Shown here: piece by piece, positions 1 to 6,120 of the stretch
How the letters are laid out: each line of letters opens with the position of its first letter
How positions within the stretch are numbered: position 1 is the stretch's first letter
DNA from: an uncultured Bacteroidales bacterium
Lineage (GTDB): Bacteria; Bacteroidota; Bacteroidia; Bacteroidales; UBA932
Reading direction: 5' to 3'
NCBI GenBank assembly: GCA_945983015.1
Contig: CAMFSN010000088.1
Coordinates: 1 to 6,120, forward strand
Length of the DNA: 6,120 nucleotides
Notes under the pieces: model-generated
What the model was told of the DNA's origin: nothing
Database searches by the model: none
What the model saw: the letters and a program-made list of their open reading frames with translations, nothing else
Program-made: the position numbers and the translations under genes

Positions 1-1
1 G

Positions 2-571
2 CTGACCGGAGGCCGTCGAAGCAAGGCTCACAGCAAGGATCTAATCTGTGTATCCGGACCATTGGGCGCTGCCTATCTGGGGCAAAGCCTGCTGGAGAGC
101 CAGAAGAAATATTTCCTTAGCGGGGAAGACCGCAGAGAAGTCCTGGAAAAGCATAAGATGATAGTGGGAGCTTATCTGAGGCCTGAGCTCAGCTCCGGCC
201 TGGTATCTTCTCTGGAGGAAAGCGAGATATATCCGTCTTTTGGCTATGTGGTATCACACGGACTTGCCGATGCTGTGCTTCGTCTGTGTAGGGACAGCTC
301 TCTGGGGGCCAAGGTCTATGCCGACAAGATTCCTTTCGAGGGGAACAGTTTCTCCTTGGGACAGATGCTGGATATAGATCCTGTCTCTGCCGCTATGAAC
401 GGAGGAGATGATTACAGGATTCTCTTCACTATTCCTATACTGCAAGTGGAAAAGTTCCGCAAGGATTTTCAGACTTTCGATGTCATCGGCCATCTCGCCC
501 AAAGTGAGGTAGGCGCCGTTTTACTCACTCCGGAGGGAGTGGAACTTCCTTTAAAATCTCAAGCCTGGTAA
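2..571 (+). CDS. thiL: Thiamine-monophosphate kinase, C-terminal part (5' end outside window)
   Basis: ThiL phosphorylates thiamine monophosphate to thiamine diphosphate with ATP, the last step of cofactor synthesis in the cytoplasm. The frame is open from base 2, giving 189 visible residues of a family usually around 330-350 aa, so the TTG at 62 is not the start. Recognisable segments are DLICVSGPLGAAYLG (38-82), the GGDDY version of the GGEDY motif at 401-415 followed by ILFT, and the ending LKSQAW, close to the LKAQGW-type end I recall from Bacteroidales ThiL. Odd: where the family has P-T-S-M-I-D-x-S-D-G-L, this protein has P-S-F-G-Y-V-V-S-H-G-L, so both aspartates are replaced (Val at 248-250, His at 257-259). 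The R-S-G-A-K type motif also reads R-S-K-A-H. The frame is intact, so it may be a divergent or partly inactive ThiL. Family assignment is firm; activity is uncertain. The stop lies 4 nt before dnaE. Confidence 0.85.
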   Translation: MTGGRRSKAHSKDLICVSGPLGAAYLGQSLLESQKKYFLSGEDRREVLEKHKMIVGAYLRPELSSGLVSSLEESEIYPSFGYVVSHGLADAVLRLCRDSSLGAKVYADKIPFEGNSFSLGQMLDIDPVSAAMNGGDDYRILFTIPILQVEKFRKDFQTFDVIGHLAQSEVGAVLLTPEGVELPLKSQAW

Positions 572-575
572 TAAT

Positions 576-3500
576 ATGTCATTCGTTCACCTTCATCTTC
601 ACACCCAATACTCTATTCTCGATGGTCTCACTTCTTGCAAAAAGCTCTTTACCAGGGCTCAGGAGTTAGGAATGGAGGCTGTCTCCATTACTGATCACGG
701 TAATATGTACGGGGTGGTGGAATTTCTGAAATGCGCGAATGACAAATCTAATAAGAATCCAGACAAATCCTACAAGGTCAAGCCTATAGTGGGTTGTGAG
801 GTCTATGTCACCAGACATTTTCCTCATCAGGAGAAAAAGACGGGCTATTATCACCTTATACTTCTGGCTAAGAACTATGAAGGTTATAAGAATCTGATGA
901 AAATAGTCTCCCTGGGCCATATAGAAGGCTTTTATTACAGGCCACGCATAGATCACGAGATACTGGAGAAGTATCATGAGAATCTGATCTGTTCTTCCGC
1001 CTGTCTGGCCGGGGAAATCCCTCAGGCCATTCTTAAAGGGGATTTGGAAGGGGCCCGAGAGGCCATACTCTGGCATAAGAATATCTTCGGGGAAGACTAC
1101 TATCTGGAGGTAATGCTGCATAAGACCGAGGTTCCGGGAATGAGCCTCAGGACTTATGAGGAGCAGAAGAAGGTGAACGAAGCTATATTCGCTTTGGGAA
1201 AAGAGCTGGGAGTCAAGGTTATAGCCACCAACGACGTGCATTTCCTGCGTAAGGAGGACGGTCCGGTGCACGACCGTCTCATCTGTCTTACCACGAATGC
1301 CAATTACAATGACCCAAATCGCTTGCATTATACCCAGCAAGAGTACCTTAAGAGTGAGGAGGAGATGCTCGCGCTCTTCCCCGATCATCCAGAAGCCATC
1401 AGTAACACTGCTGAGGTAGCCTCAAAGATAGAGGCTTATTCCATCGAGAGGCCACCTATCCTGCCTAAGTTCAATATCGATCCGGACTTCCTGGCCGAGA
1501 TAGACACTCACCTGGAAAAATATAAGTTCATTATCGATGAAGGCAAGGCCGAGGGCCGAGGGCAGGAGTTTTATAATTCCGTGGCTTATCTCTGTCACCT
1601 GACCTATGAAGGTGCCCACAAGCGTTACGGGCCTGAATTGAACGAAACTCAAAGCAGCCGTATAGAGTTTGAGTTAAAGACCATAGCTAAGATGGGTTTT
1701 CCGGACTATTTCCTTATAGTTCAGGATTATATCGCCGCTATGCGCAAGCAGGGTTACCTGGTGGGCCCGGGGCGAGGTTCAGCTGCCGGTTCCGTCGTGG
1801 CATACTGTCTGTGGATTACTAATCTGGATCCTATCCGCTATCAACTGCTGTTCGAGCGTTTCTTGAATCCAGACCGTATCAATATGCCGGATATAGACGT
1901 GGATTTCGAAAACCTTACTGCAGCTCACGAGTATGTGGAAAAGACCTATGGCTCCGATCATGTCTCCAGGGTGATTACCTTTGGAACTATGGCGGCTAAG
2001 AGTTCCATCAAGGATGTGGCCAGAATCAGCGAAGTGAGCATAGACGAGAGTAACCGTCTGTCGAAAATGGTTCCGGACAGGCTTTCGGAGAAGGTAACTC
2101 ACAGCTATCCTTTCAATCCTAAGTTGGATGAACTGAAGAAGGGCTTCAAACTGGTGGAAAAGGAGGTGGATGGAGAGAAAGTGAGTTTCCAGGAGGGTTT
2201 GGAGGAAGTGGATGTTAAGGTTAACTTATCCAATTGTTATCGTCTCGTGCCGGAATTCCAGAACGAGCTCGAAAATGGCTCGGAGATAAACAAGGAAGTG
2301 CTCTATTACGCAAAGGAGCTGGAGGGCAGCATCAGGCAGGTGGGACAGCACGCCTGCGCGACTATAATTGGCCCGTCTAATCTTACTGAGCATATGCCAA
2401 TTTGTCTGTCGAAGGATAAGGAGACTGGTCAGGATGTGTGGACCAGCCAGTATGACGGGCATTACATAGAGTCGGTGGGTATGTTGAAGATGGACTTCCT
2501 GGGTTTGAACACCCTGTCCATCATTCACGAGACTTTGAACAATATTCGGGACAGGTATCATAAAGTCATTGACATAGAGGAGATTCCGATTAACGACAAG
2601 GAGACTTACGAACTCTATGGTAGAGGTGATACTACGGTGGTCTTCCAGTTTGAATCCGAAGGTATGAAGACTCATCTGCAGAGGCTGCATCCTGAGCGCT
2701 TTGAGGACCTTATCGCGATGAATGCCCTGTATCGTCCTGGGCCAATGGATTATATTCCGGATTTTATCGACAGGAAACTTGGCATCAAGCCTATAGAGTA
2801 TGACCTGCCGGAGATGGAAGAGTATCTCTTCGATACCTATGGAATTACCGTATATCAGGAGCAGGTGATGTTACTTTCGCAGAAATTGGCAGGATTTACT
2901 AAGGGCCAGGCGGATACTCTGCGTAAGGCTATGGGAAAGAAGCAGATAGATACCTTGATGTCGCTAAGGGACAAGTTTATGGAAGGAGGTATTGCGAACG
3001 GGCATCCGGAGAAGGTCCTGAATAAAATCTGGAAGGACTGGGAGAAGTTTGCGCAGTACGCCTTTAACAAGTCACACGCGACCTGTTATGCCTGGGTCAG
3101 CTATCAGACCGGTTACCTGAAGTGTCATTATACACCGGAGTTCCTGGCGGCTAACCTTTCTTGCAATCTTTCGAAGATGGATGAGATCAAGAAGATTATG
3201 GCGGATTGCAAGTTACATCAAATTCCTGTTCTGATTCCGGACATCAACGAGTCTTCAAATACCTTCAAAGTGAACAGAAAAGGGGAAATCCGTACCGGTT
3301 TCGGTGGACTTAAGGGATTTGGTAGCAATATGATAGACGCTATCCTGGCAGTAAGGAACGAAGGTGGTTTGTTCGCTGATGTCTGGGATTTTGTAGAGAG
3401 AATGTCTGTTAATAGTGCCCGCGACCCTAAGAATAATCCGGCATTGAACAGGAAGAGTCTGGAGATATTGGTTAATTCCGGAGCTTTCGATTCTTTCGGA

Positions 3501-4370
3501 TATAAGCGCAGTCAGTTTTTTATCCCAGGGCAGAGCGGAGCTATGTTTATAGATGAGCTGATACGCTATGGGGAATTGTATAAGGTCGATCAGATGGATA
3601 ACAGTGTCTCCCTGTTCGGGGATGCTGAGGAACTGAAGCCATCCAGACCTCAGATGCCTGTATTCGAAGGGGAGGAGAATCAGTTGGATTTGCTGGCTAA
3701 GGAGAAGGAACTGGTGGGAATGTATCTGTCGGCCCATCCTTTGGACAGGTATGAGTTTGAACTGGAAAACTTTGCTTCCACAAAGGTAGTGGAACTGTCT
3801 GATAAGATCAGCGAGTGCTATGAGCGTCAGAATGGAATGAACCTGACTATGGGAGGCATTATTAACAGCGTAGAGTTTGGAAAGTCCCGTAGCGGTTCTC
3901 CTAACATTAAGATAATCCTGGAGGATTATTCCGGTCACATAGAGATTCCTTTCTACGGAAAGGATGTGGATAGGTTCAGACCTTTCCTTATAGAGAAAGA
4001 GGAGATTTTCATAGACGGGGAGATCAAGGCTGCCTATCGTCCTAAGACCGATAATGTCTCCAACGTGCCGACCAAGAATGAATATCGCTTTGTGATAAGG
4101 GAGATCAGTTCTCTGGGCAATGTATCTCAGAAATTACTGAAGGGATTTCAAGTTATTATTCAGGCGGAGGATCTGGATGCCAAGTTGAGAACCTCCCTGG
4201 TTAAATTGATTAAGAAGAGCAGGGGGACTTGTCCTTTGTCTATAATTCTGATGGATAGGAGGAATAATTTCCACGTGGAACTTAGCTCCCACAAGTATTC
4301 CGTAAATGTGAACGGGGAATTTTTGAATTCTTTGAAGGCTTTGGGTCTGGCGTATAATCTGGTGAAGTAA
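576..4370 (+). CDS. dnaE: DNA polymerase III subunit alpha (DnaE, replicative polymerase)
   Basis: This is the catalytic subunit of the replicative DNA polymerase. At 1264 aa it fits the slightly long Bacteroidota DnaE. The N-terminal PHP domain (about residues 3-290) has HLHLHT at 5-10, ITDHG at 38-42, E75, H93 and NDVH at 219-222, so most expected metal ligands are kept and a PHP exonuclease is possible (inference). The palm carries GPGRGSAAGS (397-406) and PDIDVDF (438-444); D441 and D443 match the E. coli catalytic D401/D403, and D640 in KMDFLGL matches D555. Further motifs are ALYRPGPM (717-724), YQEQVM (760-765) and FNKSHATCYA (830-839). A helix-hairpin-helix region lies near 905-925 and an OB fold near 1090-1155. 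SVSLFG (1010-1015) sits where a clamp-binding QxxLF is expected, but lacks the Gln. The ATG at 576 follows TAATAAT with no Shine-Dalgarno, usual for this phylum, and directly precedes the PHP strand. Confidence 0.97.
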   Translation: MSFVHLHLHTQYSILDGLTSCKKLFTRAQELGMEAVSITDHGNMYGVVEFLKCANDKSNKNPDKSYKVKPIVGCEVYVTRHFPHQEKKTGYYHLILLAKNYEGYKNLMKIVSLGHIEGFYYRPRIDHEILEKYHENLICSSACLAGEIPQAILKGDLEGAREAILWHKNIFGEDYYLEVMLHKTEVPGMSLRTYEEQKKVNEAIFALGKELGVKVIATNDVHFLRKEDGPVHDRLICLTTNANYNDPNRLHYTQQEYLKSEEEMLALFPDHPEAISNTAEVASKIEAYSIERPPILPKFNIDPDFLAEIDTHLEKYKFIIDEGKAEGRGQEFYNSVAYLCHLTYEGAHKRYGPELNETQSSRIEFELKTIAKMGFPDYFLIVQDYIAAMRKQGYLVGPGRGSAAGSVVAYCLWITNLDPIRYQLLFERFLNPDRINMPDIDVDFENLTAAHEYVEKTYGSDHVSRVITFGTMAAKSSIKDVARISEVSIDESNRLSKMVPDRLSEKVTHSYPFNPKLDELKKGFKLVEKEVDGEKVSFQEGLEEVDVKVNLSNCYRLVPEFQNELENGSEINKEVLYYAKELEGSIRQVGQHACATIIGPSNLTEHMPICLSKDKETGQDVWTSQYDGHYIESVGMLKMDFLGLNTLSIIHETLNNIRDRYHKVIDIEEIPINDKETYELYGRGDTTVVFQFESEGMKTHLQRLHPERFEDLIAMNALYRPGPMDYIPDFIDRKLGIKPIEYDLPEMEEYLFDTYGITVYQEQVMLLSQKLAGFTKGQADTLRKAMGKKQIDTLMSLRDKFMEGGIANGHPEKVLNKIWKDWEKFAQYAFNKSHATCYAWVSYQTGYLKCHYTPEFLAANLSCNLSKMDEIKKIMADCKLHQIPVLIPDINESSNTFKVNRKGEIRTGFGGLKGFGSNMIDAILAVRNEGGLFADVWDFVERMSVNSARDPKNNPALNRKSLEILVNSGAFDSFGYKRSQFFIPGQSGAMFIDELIRYGELYKVDQMDNSVSLFGDAEELKPSRPQMPVFEGEENQLDLLAKEKELVGMYLSAHPLDRYEFELENFASTKVVELSDKISECYERQNGMNLTMGGIINSVEFGKSRSGSPNIKIILEDYSGHIEIPFYGKDVDRFRPFLIEKEEIFIDGEIKAAYRPKTDNVSNVPTKNEYRFVIREISSLGNVSQKLLKGFQVIIQAEDLDAKLRTSLVKLIKKSRGTCPLSIILMDRRNNFHVELSSHKYSVNVNGEFLNSLKALGLAYNLVK

Positions 4371-5086
4371 TGGAAGGCCTTTTCGAAAGATCAGAATTGC
4401 TTTTGGGTCAGTCGGCTATGCAGAAACTGCGTAGCGCGCGGGTGATTCTTTTCGGAGTGGGCGGAGTCGGCAGCTGGTGTGCCGAGGGCTTGGTGCGAAG
4501 CGGGGTGGAGAACTTGACTATAGTGGATTTCGACCAGGTGGCCCCTTCGAACGTGAACCGGCAGCTGGAGGCCACGAGCAGTACAATTGGCCTTTCGAAA
4601 GTGGAATGTATGAGGCGCAGGCTGCTGGAAATAAATCCTGAGGCTCAGATAGAGGCAGTGGAGAAGCGATTCAGTGAGGAACGGGCGGAGGAGTTTGAAT
4701 TGGCCCGATATGACGTCATCATAGATGCCATCGATTCGTTGAAGGATAAAATCGCGCTGCTGCTGGCGGCTTCACGCACGAAGGCTAAGGTTTTTTCCTC
4801 GATGGGGGCGGCGCTGAAGCTGGATCCCAGCAGGGTGAGAGTGGCGGAGTTCTGGCAGGTGAGGGGCTGTCCTCTGGGGGCTATGCTGCGTAAGCGTATG
4901 CGGCAGGCTGGGACAGTTCCACAGAAGGAGATACTCTGTGTATATGATGACGAAGTGCTTGAGAATAAGGGAGTTTGTGCAGAGGGAACTCGCATTAACG
5001 GTTCTCTGGTACATATCACCTCTATCTTTGGAATGACTCTCTGCGGACTGGTTATTCAGTCCTTGTTGGAGCAGAATTCTCGCTAA
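4370..5086 (+). CDS. tcdA: tRNA threonylcarbamoyladenosine dehydratase (TcdA/CsdL, ThiF/E1-like)
   Basis: TcdA uses ATP to dehydrate t6A at position 37 of ANN-decoding tRNAs to the cyclic form ct6A. The 238-aa protein has a single ThiF/E1 adenylation fold: the nucleotide-binding loop GVGGVGSW (29-36), IVDFDQV (51-57) with D53/D55, the NVNRQ motif (61-65), K77, and DAIDS (119-123) with K127 following. The segment FSSMGAALKLDP and the later RGCPLGAMLRKRMR are typical of TcdA rather than of MoeB or ThiF, and there are no paired CxxC zinc motifs as in MoeB. The ATG overlaps the last base of the dnaE stop (TAATG), so translation is probably coupled. In E. coli the enzyme works with the CsdA/CsdE sulphur system; no such partner is seen here. 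The last 35 bases overlap, on the other strand, the stop-proximal end of a decayed glycosidase remnant. Confidence 0.92.
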   Translation: MEGLFERSELLLGQSAMQKLRSARVILFGVGGVGSWCAEGLVRSGVENLTIVDFDQVAPSNVNRQLEATSSTIGLSKVECMRRRLLEINPEAQIEAVEKRFSEERAEEFELARYDVIIDAIDSLKDKIALLLAASRTKAKVFSSMGAALKLDPSRVRVAEFWQVRGCPLGAMLRKRMRQAGTVPQKEILCVYDDEVLENKGVCAEGTRINGSLVHITSIFGMTLCGLVIQSLLEQNSR

Positions 5087-5372
5087 TTCCGGCAGTGTTA
5101 AAGCTCTCGATGCTAAAGTAGTAGTCCTGGTCTATTGACAGGGATGGAATTGTGAACTCGCATTTTTCACCGAGGTCTTTGGCGTAAATCAGCCAAGAAC
5201 TGTACATCTTCTCAGGCGCAATCCCCCAGCGGATGTTGTAGCCCTGTGCTTCCTCTACTTTATCCCAAGTGAGTAGGGCCTCTCTTCGGTCTTGAGCGCG
5301 GATTGCGCGGAAATTCTTTACTTTTTCAGGAGCATTTCCGCTGCCTTTGCCGAATACTCTGAACTCTGAAAA
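5052..5372 (-). pseudogene. C-terminal remnant of a GH43-type glycosidase (FnIII-like module)
   Basis: Reading the minus strand in the frame ending with TAA at 5054-5052 gives about 106 residues with no suitable start. It begins around F-S-E-F-R-V-F-G-K-G, continues through NAPEKVKNF and QGYNIRWGIAPEKMYSSWL, and ends DQDYYFSIESFNTAGIS plus a short tail. This pattern (RVFG-G-G, then a fibronectin-like repeat with GYNIRWGIAP) is one I recall from the far C-terminus of Bacteroides family-43 xylosidase/arabinosidase-like proteins. The catalytic propeller, signal peptide and start are absent, so it is a fragment. In frame there is a TGA at 5402-5400, and beyond it lies an unrelated Fic remnant. 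The fragment keeps its natural stop and an uninterrupted frame, which suggests a fairly recent loss. It could instead be the tail of another carbohydrate-active enzyme with the same module; no substrate can be named. Confidence 0.65.
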
Positions 5373-5546
5373 GCAGGGACCGGACGGAAGCGGACTGTTT
5401 CAGTACCGTCTGCGTGCTTTTCTGCGATGATGTTGTCAGAGTTCTTGTAAGTGCCGCCCCCGGCACTCGTGGAGGCGGCTCAGCAAGGCGACCACCTCCG
5501 GTGTGAGGAGGTCTTTGGGGCTGTTTATGAAATCAAATTCGTGCAT
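5369..5546 (-). pseudogene. Fic-family protein remnant (N-terminus joined to a central piece, frameshifted)
   Basis: On the minus strand an ATG at 5546-5544 opens 36 codons beginning MHEFDFINSPKDLLTPEVV and reaching LLSRLHECRGR before a TGA at 5438-5436. This resembles the conserved start of a Bacteroidota class of Fic proteins (LLTPEIV..L...HEYRG). In the neighbouring frame, from about 5458 to 5369, the strand reads GGTYKNSDNIIAE, then DGTETVRFRPVPAF. This is the segment that in such proteins lies well downstream, just ahead of the catalytic region. So an internal stretch (roughly 80-90 codons by memory of relatives) is deleted at about 5450-5463 with a frame change. Everything after VPAF, including the HPFx(D/N)GNGR AMPylation motif, is replaced by the glycosidase remnant. 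No working Fic enzyme can be made. Intact members transfer AMP or related groups to target proteins. Assignment is from memory of family sequences, not a search. Confidence 0.7.
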
Positions 5547-5582
5547 AGCGCGTTCTGTTTACAGGGTAAATTTAGCTTTTTT

Positions 5583-5651
5583 CTGCCTCAAAAACGAATT
5601 ATCTGCATCAAATTTCTTAAAATGATGCAGAAAACAAGCCGAATGAGGCAG
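5583..5651. promoter_or_regulatory. Operator-like cluster of four TGA(T/G)GCAG half-sites
   Basis: Four 8-bp elements occur at 5583-5590 (CTGCCTCA), 5603-5610 (CTGCATCA), 5623-5630 (TGATGCAG) and 5644-5651 (TGAGGCAG). The first two point one way and the last two the other, so they form two nested inverted repeats. The inner one is a perfect 9-bp repeat (TCTGCATCA/TGATGCAGA, 5602-5631); the outer is a perfect 8-bp repeat. Start-to-start distances are 20, 20 and 21 bp, about two helical turns, as expected for cooperative binding of dimers to one DNA face. The nearest half-site is 36 bp upstream of the Fic remnant ATG. A weak Bacteroidota -7-like box (TAAATTTA, 5567-5574, consensus TAnnTTTG) lies between them, and TTTG at 5592-5589 overlaps the first half-site. 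Most likely it is the old control region of the Fic gene. The binding protein is unknown. Confidence 0.6.
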
Positions 5652-5660
5652 CGGAAATGA

Positions 5661-5694
5661 AAATACCCGAAGCCTAGGGGGACTTCGGGTATTT
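5661..5694 (-). terminator. Intrinsic terminator downstream of secDF
   Basis: AAATACCCGAAG (5661-5672) and CTTCGGGTATTT (5683-5694) form a perfect 12-bp stem with a 10-base loop. On the minus strand it starts 21 nt after the secF stop and its 3' arm runs into TATTTTCATTT, a modest T-rich tail. The stem is symmetric enough to stop plus-strand transcription as well, but the plus-strand tail (ATTTATTATAG) is a poorer T tract. Confidence 0.85.
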
Positions 5695-5715
5695 ATTATA
5701 GTGGAGCTGTAAGGA

Positions 5716-6120
5716 TTATTTCTTCACAGCTTTCTTTGCAGCCTTGAGGCTGAGGTCTGCCATAATAGGAGTACCTATCATAATGGAAGCGTAAGTTCCG
5801 ATGCAGATACCCAGGCAGAGGGCAACTGAAAGACCTCTGATGCTCTCACCTCCGAAGATGGCGATAGCGAGCATAGGCAGCAGGGTGCTGACTGAGGTGT
5901 TAACAGTACGTGTCAAGGTGGCGTTTACAGCCTGGTTAACGGTAGCCTTAAAGTCTGCATTTGGATGCAGGGACAGGTTCTCACGGATACGGTCGAAGAT
6001 AACCACGTTATCGTTGATAGCATAACCGATGATGGTCAGGATAGCTGCGATAAAGGTCTGATCGACATCCAGGTTAAATGGAAGGATTCCCGTAAAGAGT
6101 GAGAAGAATCCGATGATGAT
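5716..6120 (-). CDS. secDF: Protein translocase SecF domain, C-terminal part, probably of a SecDF fusion (5' end outside window)
   Basis: SecDF is an RND-type membrane protein that uses the proton gradient to help pull secreted proteins through SecYEG. The frame is open to the right edge and gives 134 residues, with no start inside the window (the GTG at 6006-6004 is internal). The diagnostic SecF motif is IGYAINDNVVIFDRIREN (family form IGYSINDTVVVFDRIREN), followed by the cytoplasmic loop and NATLTRTVNTSVSTLL. The remaining hydrophobic segments are LPMLAIAIFGG and LSVALCLGICIGTYASIMIG, which together with the edge segment and the FIAAILTIIGYAI stretch account for the last SecF membrane helices. 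It ends in a short lysine-rich tail (KAAKKAVKK). Bacteroidota normally carry SecD and SecF as one polypeptide, which is why secDF is preferred, but the SecD half is not visible. A strong terminator follows the stop. Confidence 0.93.
   Translation of the reverse strand: MIIGFFSLFTGILPFNLDVDQTFIAAILTIIGYAINDNVVIFDRIRENLSLHPNADFKATVNQAVNATLTRTVNTSVSTLLPMLAIAIFGGESIRGLSVALCLGICIGTYASIMIGTPIMADLSLKAAKKAVKK

Noticed and set aside
666..1388. Long minus-strand open frame (240 codons) inside dnaE
   Set aside because: It lies wholly opposite the highly conserved PHP domain of DnaE and shows no recognisable motif; it is a by-product of dnaE codon use, like the other antisense frames over dnaE, thiL and tcdA.
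5453..5510. GC-rich partial inverted repeats (GCCGCC...GGCGGC, CACCTCC...GGAGG) as an RNA structure or attachment site
   Set aside because: They fall within codons of the Fic remnant, are short and imperfect, and no tRNA, integrase or flanking direct repeat is present.
5602..5631. Inner inverted repeat TCTGCATCA/TGATGCAGA as a terminator hairpin
   Set aside because: The stem is not GC-rich, the loop is 12 bases, no T tract follows on either strand, and a better terminator lies at 5661-5694. The phased flanking copies favour a protein-binding site.
5451..5660. Plus-strand open frame of 69 codons beginning MPPPALVEAA
   Set aside because: It is antisense to the Fic remnant and runs through the operator repeats; its composition shows no protein-like conservation and both ends fall in explained sequence.
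5087..5715. Insertion sequence or transposase remnant as the cause of the gene decay
   Set aside because: I found no terminal inverted repeats, target duplications or transposase motifs; simple deletions explain the remnants.

Overview
The window looks like chromosomal DNA from a member of the Bacteroidota, most likely Bacteroidales. Several features point there. The ThiL tail (ending LKSQAW), the DnaE and the TcdA read like Bacteroidales versions. SecF appears to be the C-terminal half of a SecDF fusion. Gene starts have AT-rich leaders and no clear Shine-Dalgarno. Two gene remnants resemble a Fic protein and a GH43-type glycosidase C-terminus of types I associate with Bacteroides relatives. 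Family assignments are from recognition of motifs, not from a search.

Plus strand, 1-5086: three tightly packed genes, probably one transcript. They are the 3' part of thiL (thiamine-monophosphate kinase, start outside the window), complete dnaE (replicative DNA polymerase III alpha, 1264 aa) 4 nt later, and complete tcdA (tRNA t6A37 dehydratase, 238 aa), whose ATG overlaps the dnaE stop by one base (TAATG). The three functions (cofactor synthesis, replication, tRNA modification) do not form a pathway, so this looks like housekeeping packing.

Minus strand, 5052-5546: no intact gene, but two overlooked decayed remnants lie head to tail. Upstream is a Fic-family start (36 codons) joined after an internal deletion and frame change to a short central Fic segment. 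This runs directly into the last ~106 codons of a GH43-type glycosidase C-terminal module, which terminates inside the 3' end of tcdA. Both catalytic domains are missing. Upstream of the Fic start, at 5583-5651, are four TGA(T/G)GCAG half-sites spaced 20, 20 and 21 bp and arranged as nested inverted repeats. They look like an operator that outlived its gene.

Minus strand, 5661-6120: a 12-bp perfect terminator hairpin, then the 3' end of secDF/secF, which enters from beyond the right edge.

Most notable are the four-half-site operator, the two-gene deletion scar, and a ThiL whose DxSDGL metal-binding motif reads VVSHGL. I see no convincing new multi-gene system.
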